DNA of 64,000 nt from Lentzea terrae (GCF_003265345.1 NZ_QFWW01000001.1:201852-265851), one strand, 5' to 3'. Counted from the stretch's first letter, positions 53,341 through 62,457 are shown. Translations and numbers: made by a program. Notes: generated by a model not told the origin, from the sequence alone.

Positions 53341-54549
53341 TCAGTCTTCGATGAGGGCCAGTTGCTTGTTGATTTCGCGGTAGTTGTTGTCGCCCACGAC
53401 CTTCTGCAGCAACGAGGTGTGGTCGAAGATGAAGTCCCGGATGGGCCGTAGCGGTGCCGGGGCGTGGTGGAAGACCTTGCCGAGGATCCATGCCTGCTGG
53501 ACCTGCCGGGCGGTGTGGGGTTTGCGCGGGTCCTCGTAGCTTTGCAGACAACGTTGTACAGCGGTGAGATCGGTGAGGTCGACGCCGCGCAATGCGCGGC
53601 CGAGGAAGTAGCCGTCCTCAATGGACATGCCGGCGCCGTAGGCTGCGTAGGGTGAGGTCGGGTGTGCCGCGTCGCCCACGAGGGTGGCCCGCCCCTTGGA
53701 CCATTGCTTCAGGCGTGGCCGGTCCCGCAGTACCCAGTGCTGCACGTTGTCCGGCTCTGTCTGGGCGATCAGTCCGGGCAGGGGGGCGAGGAACCCCTCG
53801 GCCAACGCGGTGGCCGCGGCCTTGAGGTCGGCCGGCGCTGGGGCGTCGGGATCCGTGGCGGTCAGCACCCACCATTGGAAGCCGTCGCGGCCCTTGTGCC
53901 GGATCGACGTCCAGCTTCCCTGCACCGTTCTGCCGTGTGTCAGGACGGATTTGTTCGGTTCGGTGCCAGCAACGTCGGAGAAGGTGAATCCACCGAAGAT
54001 GTGCAGCCGATGCTCACGCCTGGGCGCGTCTCCCCACAGCGTGCGCCGTACCAGCGAGTCGATGCCGTCGGCGCCGACCAGTAGGTCGTGTTGGGCTGTC
54101 GTGCCGTCGGGGAAGTGCAGGGTGACTGCGTGGTCGTCCTGCTCGATGCGTGTCACGTGCTGGTTGAACCGGATGGTGCCCGACGGGATGGCGGCGAGCA
54201 TTCGTTCGTACAGTTCGGGCCGCAGCAGTCCGATGAACCCGCCACCGTATGAGCGCTTGGTCTGCGGGTCCTGCTTGACGTCTACGCGCACGCGGCCGCT
54301 GATGCTGCGGAACTCGGTGTCCGTCGGCGAGCCGAAGTCGTTGATGTCCACTCCGAGCGCGCGCAGCGCCTTCAGCGGCGGCGGCCACAGGTTGAGGATG
54401 TTGCCCGCCGGCCGTGCCTCGCGGTAGCGCTCGTAGACGACGACGTCGTGACCGGCCTGGGCGATGGACAGGGCCGCGGCCATGCCGGCCGGTCCGGCGC
54501 CGAGGATGGCTACGCGGCCGCAGGGTCCGTTGGAGTGCGGGATGGCCAT
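53341..54549 (-). CDS. FAD-dependent aromatic hydroxylase/monooxygenase
   Basis: 402 residues from the ATG at 54549 (MAIPHSNGPCG), with GAGGT ahead; an ATG 18 bases earlier lacks a site. Class A flavoprotein: dinucleotide fold GRVAILGAGPAGMAAALSIA, DG motif LVGADGIDSLVRR, GD motif TLVGDAAHPTSPYAAYGAG. NAD(P)H-dependent hydroxylation of a phenolic or related substrate is the usual reaction; tetracycline-destructase-like and salicylate-hydroxylase-like proteins share this layout. Divergent from the TetR gene, with a 26-bp palindrome between, so it is very likely induced by its substrate. Confidence 0.88.
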   Translation of the reverse strand: MAIPHSNGPCGRVAILGAGPAGMAAALSIAQAGHDVVVYERYREARPAGNILNLWPPPLKALRALGVDINDFGSPTDTEFRSISGRVRVDVKQDPQTKRSYGGGFIGLLRPELYERMLAAIPSGTIRFNQHVTRIEQDDHAVTLHFPDGTTAQHDLLVGADGIDSLVRRTLWGDAPRREHRLHIFGGFTFSDVAGTEPNKSVLTHGRTVQGSWTSIRHKGRDGFQWWVLTATDPDAPAPADLKAAATALAEGFLAPLPGLIAQTEPDNVQHWVLRDRPRLKQWSKGRATLVGDAAHPTSPYAAYGAGMSIEDGYFLGRALRGVDLTDLTAVQRCLQSYEDPRKPHTARQVQQAWILGKVFHHAPAPLRPIRDFIFDHTSLLQKVVGDNNYREINKQLALIED

Positions 54550-54575
54550 GGGGAGACCTCGCGACATCGAGAGGA

Positions 54576-54601
54576 AAAACAGTAGCGATCGCTACTGTTT
54601 T
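54576..54601. promoter_or_regulatory. Perfect 26-bp palindromic operator of the TetR/monooxygenase pair
   Basis: The half AAAACAGTAGCGA (54576-54588) is followed without spacer by its exact reverse complement (54589-54601). It lies 27 bases before the monooxygenase start and 70 before the TetR start. A weaker related sequence, GCGCTACGGTTTT, lies at 54617-54629. Length, symmetry and place are those of a TetR-family operator. Confidence 0.85.
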
Positions 54602-54670
54602 CGCAGTTTGTAATGTGCGCTACGGTTTTGTCAAGACCTGGGATGTATCGGGGATGAGGGAGACGACGTC

Positions 54671-55327
54671 ATGGGTGAGGCCGAGTCGGCGCCCGCGGCC
54701 GACCTGGAGATCCGACCGCCCAAGCAGCGGCGCAGCCGCGAGGCGTGGAACCGGGTGCTCGACGCCGGAGTGTCGATCCTGGAGGACGGCGGGTACGAGG
54801 CGTTCACCATCGCCGCCGTGTGCGAGCGGGCCCAGGTCGCGCCGCCGGCGATTTACGCCCGCACGACCAGTAAGGACGCTCTCTTCCTCGCCATCTACGA
54901 ACACGGCATGCAGAGCCTGCGCGCGGAGCAGCGGGTTTTCGCCGACGACAGCCGTTGGGCGGACTTGTCGGCGGCCGAACTCGTCCGTGCGGCGGTGGCC
55001 GAAACGGTCGGCATGTTCTTTCGCCACGAACGATTTCTGCGGGCGGTCATCCTGATCTCCGCGTCGCATCCCGAAGTCCGGCGCCGGGGTTCGCGCTACA
55101 GTCAGGAGCACGGGGACGGATTCGCCAAGGTGATCCTGCGGGTGGCGGACACCATCACGCACCCCGATGTCGAGGCCGCGGTCAGCTCCTGCTTCAGCAC
55201 GGTGTTCGCCGCATCGGTCATCCGTGTCGCATACGGTCCTGGATTCGCCAGCTCGCTGCCAGTCGACGACGACGCGTTCATCGCCAATCTGGCAGCGACG
55301 GCGGTGCGCTACCTGCTGTCCGACTGA
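54671..55327 (+). CDS. TetR-family transcriptional regulator
   Basis: 218 residues from an ATG at 54671. Residues 15-75 form the TetR DNA-binding domain (RSREAWNRVLDAGVSILEDG, then AAVCERAQVAPPAIYARTTS with YARTTSKDALF). The C-terminal part is all-helical and carries the ligand pocket. It is divergent from the FAD monooxygenase over 121 bases containing a perfect palindrome, so it almost certainly represses that gene and itself. The inducer is unknown. Confidence 0.92.
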   Translation: MGEAESAPAADLEIRPPKQRRSREAWNRVLDAGVSILEDGGYEAFTIAAVCERAQVAPPAIYARTTSKDALFLAIYEHGMQSLRAEQRVFADDSRWADLSAAELVRAAVAETVGMFFRHERFLRAVILISASHPEVRRRGSRYSQEHGDGFAKVILRVADTITHPDVEAAVSSCFSTVFAASVIRVAYGPGFASSLPVDDDAFIANLAATAVRYLLSD

Positions 55328-55492
55328 CAGTGTCCGGCCGGTGAGGGGATCCCCGGGATGGTCCTTAGTGGACTGTTGAGGACAATGTGCTGCCATGTCT
55401 CGGTTGCAGGCTTCTGACCCGCCCCGATGGGTTCACCCAGTGCCCATGGATGGTTCGAACGAGCGGGCCAGCGGTACGGATTCCACCCCGAG

Positions 55493-55520
55493 TGGACGCC
55501 TTCGGTTTCGAAGGCGTCCA
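55493..55520. terminator. Bidirectional hairpin terminator between TetR and DUF6069 genes
   Basis: TGGACGCCTTCG and CGAAGGCGTCCA form a perfect 12-bp stem with a GTTT loop. Stands in the 208-base gap between convergent genes, with GTTCTGTTTC after it on the plus strand. I see no gene in 55328-55535, although the minus strand stays open there. Confidence 0.7.
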
Positions 55521-55535
55521 GTTCTGTTTCGGTGA

Positions 55536-55964
55536 TCAGGCGGGGATGGCGGCGTTCTGCGGCTTGTCCGCGGGCAGTGGCAGCACCTTCTGGAAGATCG
55601 GTACCGCGATCGCCGCCACCACGACGTGCATCAGCATGAGGCCGACCACGCCGAGCGGGCTCGCGCCGGGGATGCCGAACAGCGGCAGGTCGGGCAGCAG
55701 TGAGACGGCGACGACGATCGGCACCAGCTTGCGCAGCAGGGCGTTCGGCCGGGCGGCCTTCCGGCGGATCAGGGCCCACGCCGCGGCGGCCACAACCGTG
55801 CCGACCGCGGTGAGGAACACGTAGGCCTGGGGCGTGAGGCCCTGGATCACCTCGGGTGAGGCGCCCAGCGCCTGGGCGGCGACGGATACGACGGTGTTGG
55901 CGATGGAGGCCAGCACGATCGCGGCCAGCAGGCTGAGTGTCACCTTGATCTTGCTCGTTTCCAT
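55536..55964 (-). CDS. DUF6069 membrane protein
   Basis: 142 residues with four membrane segments: LSLLAAIVLASIANTVVSVA, YVFLTAVGTVVAAAAWALI, LVPIVVAVSLLPDLPLF and LGVVGLMLMHVVVAAIAVPI. The MHVVVAAIAVP segment and length match small DUF6069 proteins of actinomycetes. It begins METSKIKVTL with a good AGGAGAGA site ahead. Function unknown. It lies downstream of the metallo-beta-lactamase-fold gene on the same strand, beyond a decayed gene. Confidence 0.8.
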   Translation of the reverse strand: METSKIKVTLSLLAAIVLASIANTVVSVAAQALGASPEVIQGLTPQAYVFLTAVGTVVAAAAWALIRRKAARPNALLRKLVPIVVAVSLLPDLPLFGIPGASPLGVVGLMLMHVVVAAIAVPIFQKVLPLPADKPQNAAIPA

Positions 55965-55995
55965 GACTGTCTCTCCTGGGGCTCTGCGGATGGCG

Positions 55996-56252
55996 TCAGC
56001 TCAGGTTCTCGAGCAGGGCAGTGACGGCGTCCTCGACCAAGCGCCGATACCGGATGTCATGGCGGTGTCGTGGTCACAGCCGTGGTCCGGCCACGATGAG
56101 CTGAGTGTTGTAGCGGGGGTGGCGCGTGGGGCGCGGCGATCGCCGCCGAGGCGGCGCACACGGCTCCGGCCTGGGCGTCCACCGCTGAGCCGTCGGGCGC
56201 CGAGCCGCAGGAATTGCGCCGAGTGCTCGACCGGCCGGATCTCGAAGTTCAT
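55996..56252 (-). pseudogene. Frameshifted small gene downstream of the MBL-fold gene
   Basis: A start (MNFEIRPVEHSAQFLRLGA) lies four bases after the stop of the MBL-fold gene, but the frame then turns into Arg-rich, stop-prone sequence. The neighbouring frame continues sensibly with PDGSAVDAQAGAVCAASAAI, and a third ends YRRLVEDAVTALLENLS at 55996. That pattern suits a gene broken by small indels (or sequencing errors). The original product is not recognised. The stretch 55965-56256 holds nothing else. Confidence 0.35.
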
Positions 56253-56256
56253 CTCA

Positions 56257-57186
56257 TTAGGCCCTGCAAGTCAGCGGGCGGCCGCCGTTGTAGGTGACCA
56301 TGTCGCGGAACGCGGCCGGCACGTCGATGCGTGCGCCCGGAGCGGCCCCGTTCTCCTCGGCGTAGGCGCGGTGCAGGTTGCCGACGATGCGTTCGCTGTC
56401 GAGCCATCCGGCGTACTGACCGAGGTCGCACTCACGGGCGGCATCGAGCGGCGAGAGTCCAGCCGCGACGCCCTGCTTCGCGACCTCCTGGAGGAAATAC
56501 AGGTACCCCAGCGCATCGTCGATGACCTCGGGACCGCACACCGGGCCGTGGCCGGGCACGATCGTGGTGGCGCCGAACGCGGTGATCACGTCCTTCAGGA
56601 CCGCGATCGAGCCTGCGACAGAACCGGAGAGTAGGAAGGGTGTTCCGCCCGCGAACAGCAGGTCGCCCGCGAAGAGGACGGAACGCTCCGGCACCCAGAT
56701 GACCGAGTCGTTCGTGGTGTGCGCTGGACTACCCACATGGCGGACCTCGCAGCGCAGGTCGTCGACCCACAGCGTCACACCCTCGCGGTAGGTCAGAAAC
56801 GGTGGTGCCAGTGGTAGCGAGCCGTCGTCGATCGGCTCGAAGATCCCGGTGAGCCGCGGCCCGGCGGCCATGGCCAGCATCTCCGACCGGGTGTTCTCAT
56901 GCGCGACGATCGTGGCCCCGGGAAGCCAACCGTTGCCGGCGGTGTGGTCGGGATGGCTGTGAGTGTTGACGAGGGTGTGCACCGGTCCCGGCGACACGGC
57001 ACGCATGGCGGCGTCGAACGCACGGGTGCGCCGTTCCGTCGAGCAGGTGTCGACGGCCACCGTCCCGGACCGCCCGACGAGCATCCCGGTGTTGTTGATC
57101 ATCCAACCGCCATCGGGCTGCACGTAGGCATAGATGCCCCCACCGAGGTCCTCGATCCGAGGATCGCTCACAGCACCGTCACTCAT
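56257..57186 (-). CDS. Metallo-beta-lactamase-fold hydrolase
   Basis: 309 residues with the zinc motif NTHSHPDHTAGN (HxHxDH), the metal Asp in VLFAGDLLFAGG, and final His in IVPGHGPVCG. It has an N-terminal half typical of quinoprotein/SoxH-like MBL hydrolases and a C-terminal extension of about 90 residues. It could open a lactone or hydrolyse a thioester in the aromatic pathway encoded next door; this is inference. Divergent from the LysR gene, with which it probably shares control. Confidence 0.88.
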   Translation of the reverse strand: MSDGAVSDPRIEDLGGGIYAYVQPDGGWMINNTGMLVGRSGTVAVDTCSTERRTRAFDAAMRAVSPGPVHTLVNTHSHPDHTAGNGWLPGATIVAHENTRSEMLAMAAGPRLTGIFEPIDDGSLPLAPPFLTYREGVTLWVDDLRCEVRHVGSPAHTTNDSVIWVPERSVLFAGDLLFAGGTPFLLSGSVAGSIAVLKDVITAFGATTIVPGHGPVCGPEVIDDALGYLYFLQEVAKQGVAAGLSPLDAARECDLGQYAGWLDSERIVGNLHRAYAEENGAAPGARIDVPAAFRDMVTYNGGRPLTCRA

Positions 57187-57329
57187 GCGTTTACCCTCGG
57201 ACCCCCTAGTCCGATCGGGAAGCTGATTTCGCGTATACCCGCCATCGGTGAGACTGATGACCTGGCGTGCTCGTGCGAGCCCACACCAGGCAGATGTCCC
57301 ACATCAACGAGCGCGATGCGGAGGCCGCT

Positions 57330-58247
57330 GTGAACCTGTCCAACCTGGACTTGAACCTCCTTGTGTCGCTGGACGTGCTGCTCGAGGAACGGTCGGTGAC
57401 ACGCGCCGCCGCTCGCCTGGGTCTCTCCCAGCCCGCCCTCTCCGGCGCGCTCGCCCGGTTGCGACGACACTTCGACGATCCACTGCTCGTCCGTTCAGGC
57501 AACACGTCCGAATTGAGTCCACTCGCCGAGGCGCTGCGGCTCCGCACGTCACACGCGCTGAACGAGGTCGAGCGCGTGTTCGCCAGCGAGGCCGTGTTCA
57601 ATCCGGCGACCTCCAGGCGCACCTTCACCCTGCAGGTCTCGGACTACGCCATGGCCGTGATCGGTCCGCGGGTCGCGCAGGTGCTCGGGGAGCAGGCTCC
57701 AGGTGTCGTGCTGCGGTTCGAGAGTCAGTCGAGCACCGCGATGAACAGCACGACCGACTGGCTCCGCGGGGTGGACGGCATGATCCTTCCGCGCGGATTC
57801 GTGTTCGGCCTCCCCGCGATCGACCTGTTCGCCGACGAATGGGTGTGCGTGGTCGATCAGGACAACAATGCGGTCGGTGACGTCCTGACCATGACGGACG
57901 TCGCCGAGATGCCCTGGGTGCTCACCTACCACGGACCGACCCGATTCCTCGCTGCCGTGCGACAGCTGGAGCAACTGGGCATCGAGCCCAGGGTCGAGGC
58001 GGTCGTCGAGAGCTTCCTCGCCCTGCCGTTCTACATCACCGGAACCCGCCGCCTCGGACTCATTCAGCGTCACCTCGCGGAGATGCTGGCTTCCGGCAAC
58101 CGACTCCGGGTGCTCGCATGCCCCTGGGGCGTGGTGCCGGTCGTGGAGACGTTGTGGTGGCATCCGCTGCACACTCGCGACCCTGGTCACGCCTGGCTGC
58201 GGTCGGTCCTCACCGAGACGACCCAGCACCTCAACCGACGAACCTGA
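57330..58247 (+). CDS. LysR-family regulator of the aromatic catabolic operon
   Basis: 305 residues from the GTG at 57330 (VNLSNLDLNLLVSLDVLLEE), with GGAGG five bases before; earlier ATGs at 57267 and 57294 lack a site. The helix-turn-helix is SVTRAAARLGLSQPALSGAL, then LRRHFDDPLLVR. The NLSNLDLNLL opening and the overall layout are those of the NodD/NahR/LinR group, which sense aromatic effectors. It is divergent from the MBL-fold gene and 149 bases upstream of the FAH-family gene on its own strand, so it probably activates that operon. Confidence 0.92.
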   Translation: MNLSNLDLNLLVSLDVLLEERSVTRAAARLGLSQPALSGALARLRRHFDDPLLVRSGNTSELSPLAEALRLRTSHALNEVERVFASEAVFNPATSRRTFTLQVSDYAMAVIGPRVAQVLGEQAPGVVLRFESQSSTAMNSTTDWLRGVDGMILPRGFVFGLPAIDLFADEWVCVVDQDNNAVGDVLTMTDVAEMPWVLTYHGPTRFLAAVRQLEQLGIEPRVEAVVESFLALPFYITGTRRLGLIQRHLAEMLASGNRLRVLACPWGVVPVVETLWWHPLHTRDPGHAWLRSVLTETTQHLNRRT

Positions 58248-58396
58248 GGTTTCGTGGCGGAAGTTCCGCCGACAGAGGCAGGGTGCGCTGAAGCGACATT
58301 CGTCTGCCTTATGTGGGGCATCAGCGATTTCGGCTTCCCTGATGTGGTCGGTCCAGAAGACAGTGGTGGCCGTCACAGCAAATGGAAGGACCACTT

Positions 58397-59329
58397 GTGG
58401 TTACCCCTTTCGCTCTCGCCACGGTCACCGATGACACCGCGGAGCGTCCTGCGCTGGTCGTTGATCTTGACGGAGCTCCCACCTGGCGAGACCTCTCCGA
58501 TCTCGGGCCGACCGTGCACGCGCTGCTGCAGGACTGGGACTCGGTGCTACGGACGCTGCACACACTGACCGACCAGGCCACCCGCCCGCTGCAGCGAGAA
58601 CAGGTCCGGCGTCCGCTCGTGCCGGGTCAGGTCCTTCAGGCCGGTGCGAACTACCGCACCCACGTCATCGAGCTCGCGGTCAAGCACGCCCCCGGCGACC
58701 GGCCCGAGGCCGAGGTACGGGCCGAGGCCACCGCGGCGATGGAACGCCGCACCGCCGACAGCGACCCGTACCTGTTCATCGGACTGCCCTCGGCCATCAC
58801 CGGCCCCTACGACGATGTCGTGCTGCCCGCCTACTCGCAGCAGCACGACTGGGAGCTCGAGCTGGCCGTCGTGATCGGCCGAGAGGCGTTCCAGGTGGAT
58901 CGCGCACGCGCCCTCGAACACGTCGCCTGCTACACGATCGCCAACGACCTCACCACGCGTGACCTGGTGTTCCGCCGCGACATGCCAGCGATCGGCTCCG
59001 ACTGGTTCCGGGCGAAGAACGCCCCTGGCTTCACCCCGCTCGGCCCCTACCTGGTGCCCGCTGAGTTCGTGCCCGAGCACCCACAGATCCGGCTTGAGCT
59101 CAACGGAGAAGTGATGCAGGACGAGTCCACCGAAGACATGATCTGCGACGTCGCCGCGATCGTCGCCGCCGCGTCGCGAACGACCCCGCTGCGCCCCGGC
59201 GACCTGTTGCTCACCGGCAGCCCTGCCGGCAACGGCATCGCCCACGGCCGTCTGCTGCGTGCGGGCGACGTCATGACCGGCACGATCACCGGTCTGGGTG
59301 TTCAGCGCACACGGGTGGTCGCGCCGTGA
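58397..59329 (+). CDS. Fumarylacetoacetate hydrolase (FAH) family protein 1
   Basis: 310 residues from the GTG at 58397 (VVTPFALATV), with GGAAGG seven bases before. FAH fold with LQAGANYRTHV, the metal-binding ELELAVVIG (Glu-x-Glu), NDLTTRDLVFR (Asp) and LLLTGSPAGNG. FAH-family enzymes cleave C-C bonds of, or hydrate and isomerise, ring-cleavage products in aromatic degradation. A GTGA overlap couples it to the FAD monooxygenase gene. First gene of the operon 58397 to beyond 64000. Confidence 0.9.
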   Translation: MVTPFALATVTDDTAERPALVVDLDGAPTWRDLSDLGPTVHALLQDWDSVLRTLHTLTDQATRPLQREQVRRPLVPGQVLQAGANYRTHVIELAVKHAPGDRPEAEVRAEATAAMERRTADSDPYLFIGLPSAITGPYDDVVLPAYSQQHDWELELAVVIGREAFQVDRARALEHVACYTIANDLTTRDLVFRRDMPAIGSDWFRAKNAPGFTPLGPYLVPAEFVPEHPQIRLELNGEVMQDESTEDMICDVAAIVAAASRTTPLRPGDLLLTGSPAGNGIAHGRLLRAGDVMTGTITGLGVQRTRVVAP

Positions 59330-60450
59330 CCGCCGTGGAGTCCGTCGGGATCATCGGCGCCGGAATGGCCGGTCTGGGCGTCGCCATCCTCCTCGCCGAA
59401 GCGGGCGTGCCGGTGGAGGTCATCGAGACCACGCCGGAGGTCGGTGCCCTCGGGTCGGGTGTCACGCTGCAGGGCAACGCACTGCGCGTCCTGCGCCGCC
59501 TCGGCGTGTGGAAAGGGATCGAGCAGGCGGGGTACGCCTTCGACTCGGCCGCACTGCGCACGCCGGACGGCACGCTGCTGGCCGAGATGACAGACACTCG
59601 GACCGGCGGTCCGGACCTTCCTGCCACGGTGGGGATCTACCGCCCCGACCTGGCACGCCTGCTCGTCGATCGCGCTGTCGAGCTGGGTGCGAAGGTGCGA
59701 ACCGGTATTCGGCCCGTCTCGCTCGAGCAGGACGACCACGGGGTCGACCTCGAATTCTCCGACGGCACGCGCGCTCGCTACGACCTCGTCGTGGGTGCGG
59801 ACGGGGTGCGGTCGTGGACCCGTGACACGCTCGGCATCCAGTTGGAGACCGAGCCGGTAGGCATGGGGATCTGGCGCGCGTTCGCGAAGCGGCCACCGTC
59901 GGTGACCCGCACCGACCTCAGTTACGGCGGCGCGGCCTACATCGCCGGGTACTGCCCGACTGGCGAGGACACGCTGTACGCCTACCTCGTCGAGGACTCG
60001 CAGGACCGCAGCACGCTTTCCAACGACGAGCGGCTGGCCACCATTCGCGGGCTCGCCGAGCACTACCACGGCGCGTGGGACGACATTCGCGAGAACCTGA
60101 CCGACCCGTCCCAGGTGAACTACACGTGGTTCGAGTGGCATCTCCTGGATGGGCCGTGGCACCGCGGCCGCACGGTGTTGATCGGCGACGCCGCCCACTG
60201 CTGCCCGCCGACGATGGCACAGGGGGCCGCTCAGGCGCTGGAGGACGCGTTCGTCCTGGCCGAACTGCTCACCGACCGCGACATCCTGGACGAGGACCTG
60301 TGGTCGGCGTTCACCGCACGGCGGCTCGACCGCGCGCGCATGGTGGTCGAGGGTTCGGTGCAGATGTGCCGATGGCTGTTGGCCGGCGAACGGGGCGACC
60401 TGCCAGGACTGCTGGGCCGCGTCCACTCCCTGCTCACGGAGCGGCCGTGA
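59326..60450 (+). CDS. FAD-dependent monooxygenase (salicylate/6-hydroxynicotinate hydroxylase-like)
   Basis: 374 residues, GTG overlapping the previous stop. Class A flavoprotein hydroxylase: VGIIGAGMAGLGVAILLAEA, LVVGADGVRSWTRD, VLIGDAAHCCPPTMAQGAAQ. WFEWHLL before the GD motif suits the salicylate/hydroxynicotinate hydroxylase group. It would hydroxylate (or oxidatively decarboxylate) an aromatic acid to a diol, the substrate for the dioxygenase two genes on. Coupled to the amidohydrolase by GTGA. Confidence 0.9.
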   Translation: MTAVESVGIIGAGMAGLGVAILLAEAGVPVEVIETTPEVGALGSGVTLQGNALRVLRRLGVWKGIEQAGYAFDSAALRTPDGTLLAEMTDTRTGGPDLPATVGIYRPDLARLLVDRAVELGAKVRTGIRPVSLEQDDHGVDLEFSDGTRARYDLVVGADGVRSWTRDTLGIQLETEPVGMGIWRAFAKRPPSVTRTDLSYGGAAYIAGYCPTGEDTLYAYLVEDSQDRSTLSNDERLATIRGLAEHYHGAWDDIRENLTDPSQVNYTWFEWHLLDGPWHRGRTVLIGDAAHCCPPTMAQGAAQALEDAFVLAELLTDRDILDEDLWSAFTARRLDRARMVVEGSVQMCRWLLAGERGDLPGLLGRVHSLLTERP

Positions 60451-61481
60451 ACACTCCAGTGGAGCCCCAGCCGGGCAAGGACCTCGTGATCGACGTGCAC
60501 GCCCACTGCCTTGTCCCCGAGGTGGAGGCGCTGGTCGCCGACCAGCCGGCACTCGCGGAGCACCGCGCGCTCGACGCGCGGCGCCACGGTGCGGAGTCGA
60601 TGGCGGTGTCGGGGCAGATGGTCCGTGCGGCCCTGCCCGCGCTGACGACCGTGGAGCGGCGCCTCTCCGATATGGACGCCGCGGGCGTGGACGTGCAGGT
60701 CGTCTCGCCGTCCCCGTCGCATTACCACTACTGGGCCGGCCCCGGCCTCGCGACCGCCGTCTGCCGAGCGGCGAATCGCGGCGTGGCGGGCGTCGTCTAC
60801 CGGGCCCCCGACCGGCTGGTGGGCTTCGGGCTGGTCCCCCTGCAGCATCCCGATCTGTGCGTCGCCGCTCTCGACGACGCCCTCGGTCTCGGTCTCAAGG
60901 GCGTTGAGATCTCCTCCTTCGCCCCCGGCGTCGAACTGTCGGACGCACGGCTCGACCCGTTGTGGGCGCGGGCCGCCGAGACCGCCGCCGTGGTGTTCCT
61001 GCATCCCTTCGGCTGCTCACTCGACGAGCGACTCGACCGGTTCTACCTGGCCAACACGGTCGGACAACCGGTGGAGAACGCCGTCGCCCTCTCACACCTG
61101 ATCTTCTCGGGGGTCCTGGACCGCCACCCGAACCTGCGGGTGGTCGCGGCGCACGGCGGCGGCTACCTGCCCACCTACCTCGGTCGCTCCGACCACGCCT
61201 GGCAGGTGCGCAGCGAAGCCCGGCAGTGTGCCGAAGAACCCTCGGCCTACCTGCGCCGGATCTGGTTCGACTCGCTCGTCCACACCCCGCAGGCACTGCG
61301 CGCTCTGGTCGCCGCCGTCGGCGCCGACCGGGTCCTGCTCGGCTCCGACCACCCATTCGACATGGGCGTGCCCGATCCGGTTGCCCGCCTCGACGCCGCC
61401 GGCCTCGACCCGGCCGACCGCGCCGCGATCGCCGGCGGCACCGCACAGAAGCTGGGGCTGGTCCCCCAGAGGGAATTCTGA
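60447..61481 (+). CDS. Amidohydrolase-2 family (ACMSD-like decarboxylase/hydrolase)
   Basis: 344 residues from a GTG overlapping the monooxygenase stop. The metal site is VIDVHAHCLVP (HxH), with FLHPFG, VVAAHGGGYLPTYLG and GSDHPFDMG completing it. This is the ACMSD/gamma-resorcylate decarboxylase/4-oxalomesaconate hydratase group, which removes CO2 or hydrates intermediates in aromatic-acid pathways. The exact reaction cannot be read. The last 13 bases are repeated just after the stop, and the second copy provides the ribosome site of the next gene. Confidence 0.87.
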   Translation: MNTPVEPQPGKDLVIDVHAHCLVPEVEALVADQPALAEHRALDARRHGAESMAVSGQMVRAALPALTTVERRLSDMDAAGVDVQVVSPSPSHYHYWAGPGLATAVCRAANRGVAGVVYRAPDRLVGFGLVPLQHPDLCVAALDDALGLGLKGVEISSFAPGVELSDARLDPLWARAAETAAVVFLHPFGCSLDERLDRFYLANTVGQPVENAVALSHLIFSGVLDRHPNLRVVAAHGGGYLPTYLGRSDHAWQVRSEARQCAEEPSAYLRRIWFDSLVHTPQALRALVAAVGADRVLLGSDHPFDMGVPDPVARLDAAGLDPADRAAIAGGTAQKLGLVPQREF

Positions 61482-61497
61482 CAGGAGGGAATTCTGA
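61469..61497 (+). repeat. 13-bp direct repeat at the amidohydrolase/dioxygenase junction
   Basis: GAGGGAATTCTGA occurs at 61469-61481, containing the stop of the amidohydrolase, and again at 61485-61497. The second copy, together with the AG before it, forms the AGGAGG ribosome site of the dioxygenase gene. It looks like a local tandem duplication that created or improved translation of the downstream gene. Confidence 0.6.
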
Positions 61498-62447
61498 TGC
61501 CAGACATGACGGCTGCGCGCCTGATCACGCACTTGCGGCACATCGACATCGCCGTGCCCGACCTGGCCGTCCAGCAGGCGTTCTACACCGGACAGTGGGG
61601 TCTCACGGAAGTCGCCACGGACACCGGATTGTCCTTCCTCGCCGCGGAAGGCTCGCCCGAGCAGTACATCGTGCGCCTTCGTCAGGCCACCGACAAGCGC
61701 ATCGACCTCATCGCGTTCGGTGCCGCGACCCCGGCCGACGTCGACGCACTCGCCGGCCGACTGGCACGGGGTGGCGTGACTCTCGTGTCAGAGCCAGGAG
61801 CGCTCGCGACGCCCGGCGGCGGCTACGGGTTCCGGTTCTTCGACAACGAGGGCCGCACCGTCGAAATCTCCGCCGGCGTCGCCGAGCGGACCCACCGCAA
61901 GATCGAAGAAGGCGAGTCGATCCCGGTGCGCCTGTCGCACGTGGTGGTCAACTCCGCCGATCCCGAGGGCACCGTCGCGTTCTACCAGCGCCATCTCGGG
62001 TTCGCGCTGTCGGACATCCTCACCCACCCGCGGATGGGTCACATGATGTGGTTCCTGCGGTGCAACCCCTGGCACCACAGCTTCGCGATCGCCCGCTGCC
62101 CGCACCCGTCCCTGCACCACGCGAGCTTCGAACTGCGCGGGATCGACGAGTACATGCGCGGTACCGGACGTCTCCTGCGGGCCGGCGTCGAGAAGATCTG
62201 GGGGCCTGGCCGGCACAAGGCAGGCAACAACACCTTCTCGTACTTCCTCGACCCGCAGGGCAACACGGTCGAGTACACGACCGAGTTGCAACTCCTGGAC
62301 GAGGACACCTGGCACCCCGGCCTGCACGACCTCTCCGAGCCCGACGTGGCCGACCAGTGGGGCACCGCCAACCAGATGAACGAGTTCGTCGCGAAGAAGT
62401 CGTTCAACGACCCGGACCGGGGCCTGTTCCTGGCCCCGCCCGTCTGA
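61497..62447 (+). CDS. Type I extradiol-like ring-cleavage dioxygenase (VOC superfamily)
   Basis: 316 residues in two VOC modules. The iron ligands expected of type I extradiol dioxygenases are present in the C-terminal module: His in VRLSHVVVNS, His in SLHHASFEL, and Glu in NTVEYTTEL. The N-terminal module (LRHIDIAVPDLAVQQAFYTG) is the non-catalytic one. It would open a catechol-type ring next to one hydroxyl. Its size and flanking FAH, monooxygenase and amidohydrolase genes make this a meta-cleavage pathway. The ring substrate is unknown. Confidence 0.89.
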   Translation: MPDMTAARLITHLRHIDIAVPDLAVQQAFYTGQWGLTEVATDTGLSFLAAEGSPEQYIVRLRQATDKRIDLIAFGAATPADVDALAGRLARGGVTLVSEPGALATPGGGYGFRFFDNEGRTVEISAGVAERTHRKIEEGESIPVRLSHVVVNSADPEGTVAFYQRHLGFALSDILTHPRMGHMMWFLRCNPWHHSFAIARCPHPSLHHASFELRGIDEYMRGTGRLLRAGVEKIWGPGRHKAGNNTFSYFLDPQGNTVEYTTELQLLDEDTWHPGLHDLSEPDVADQWGTANQMNEFVAKKSFNDPDRGLFLAPPV

Positions 62448-62457
62448 GGGCCGGCCG

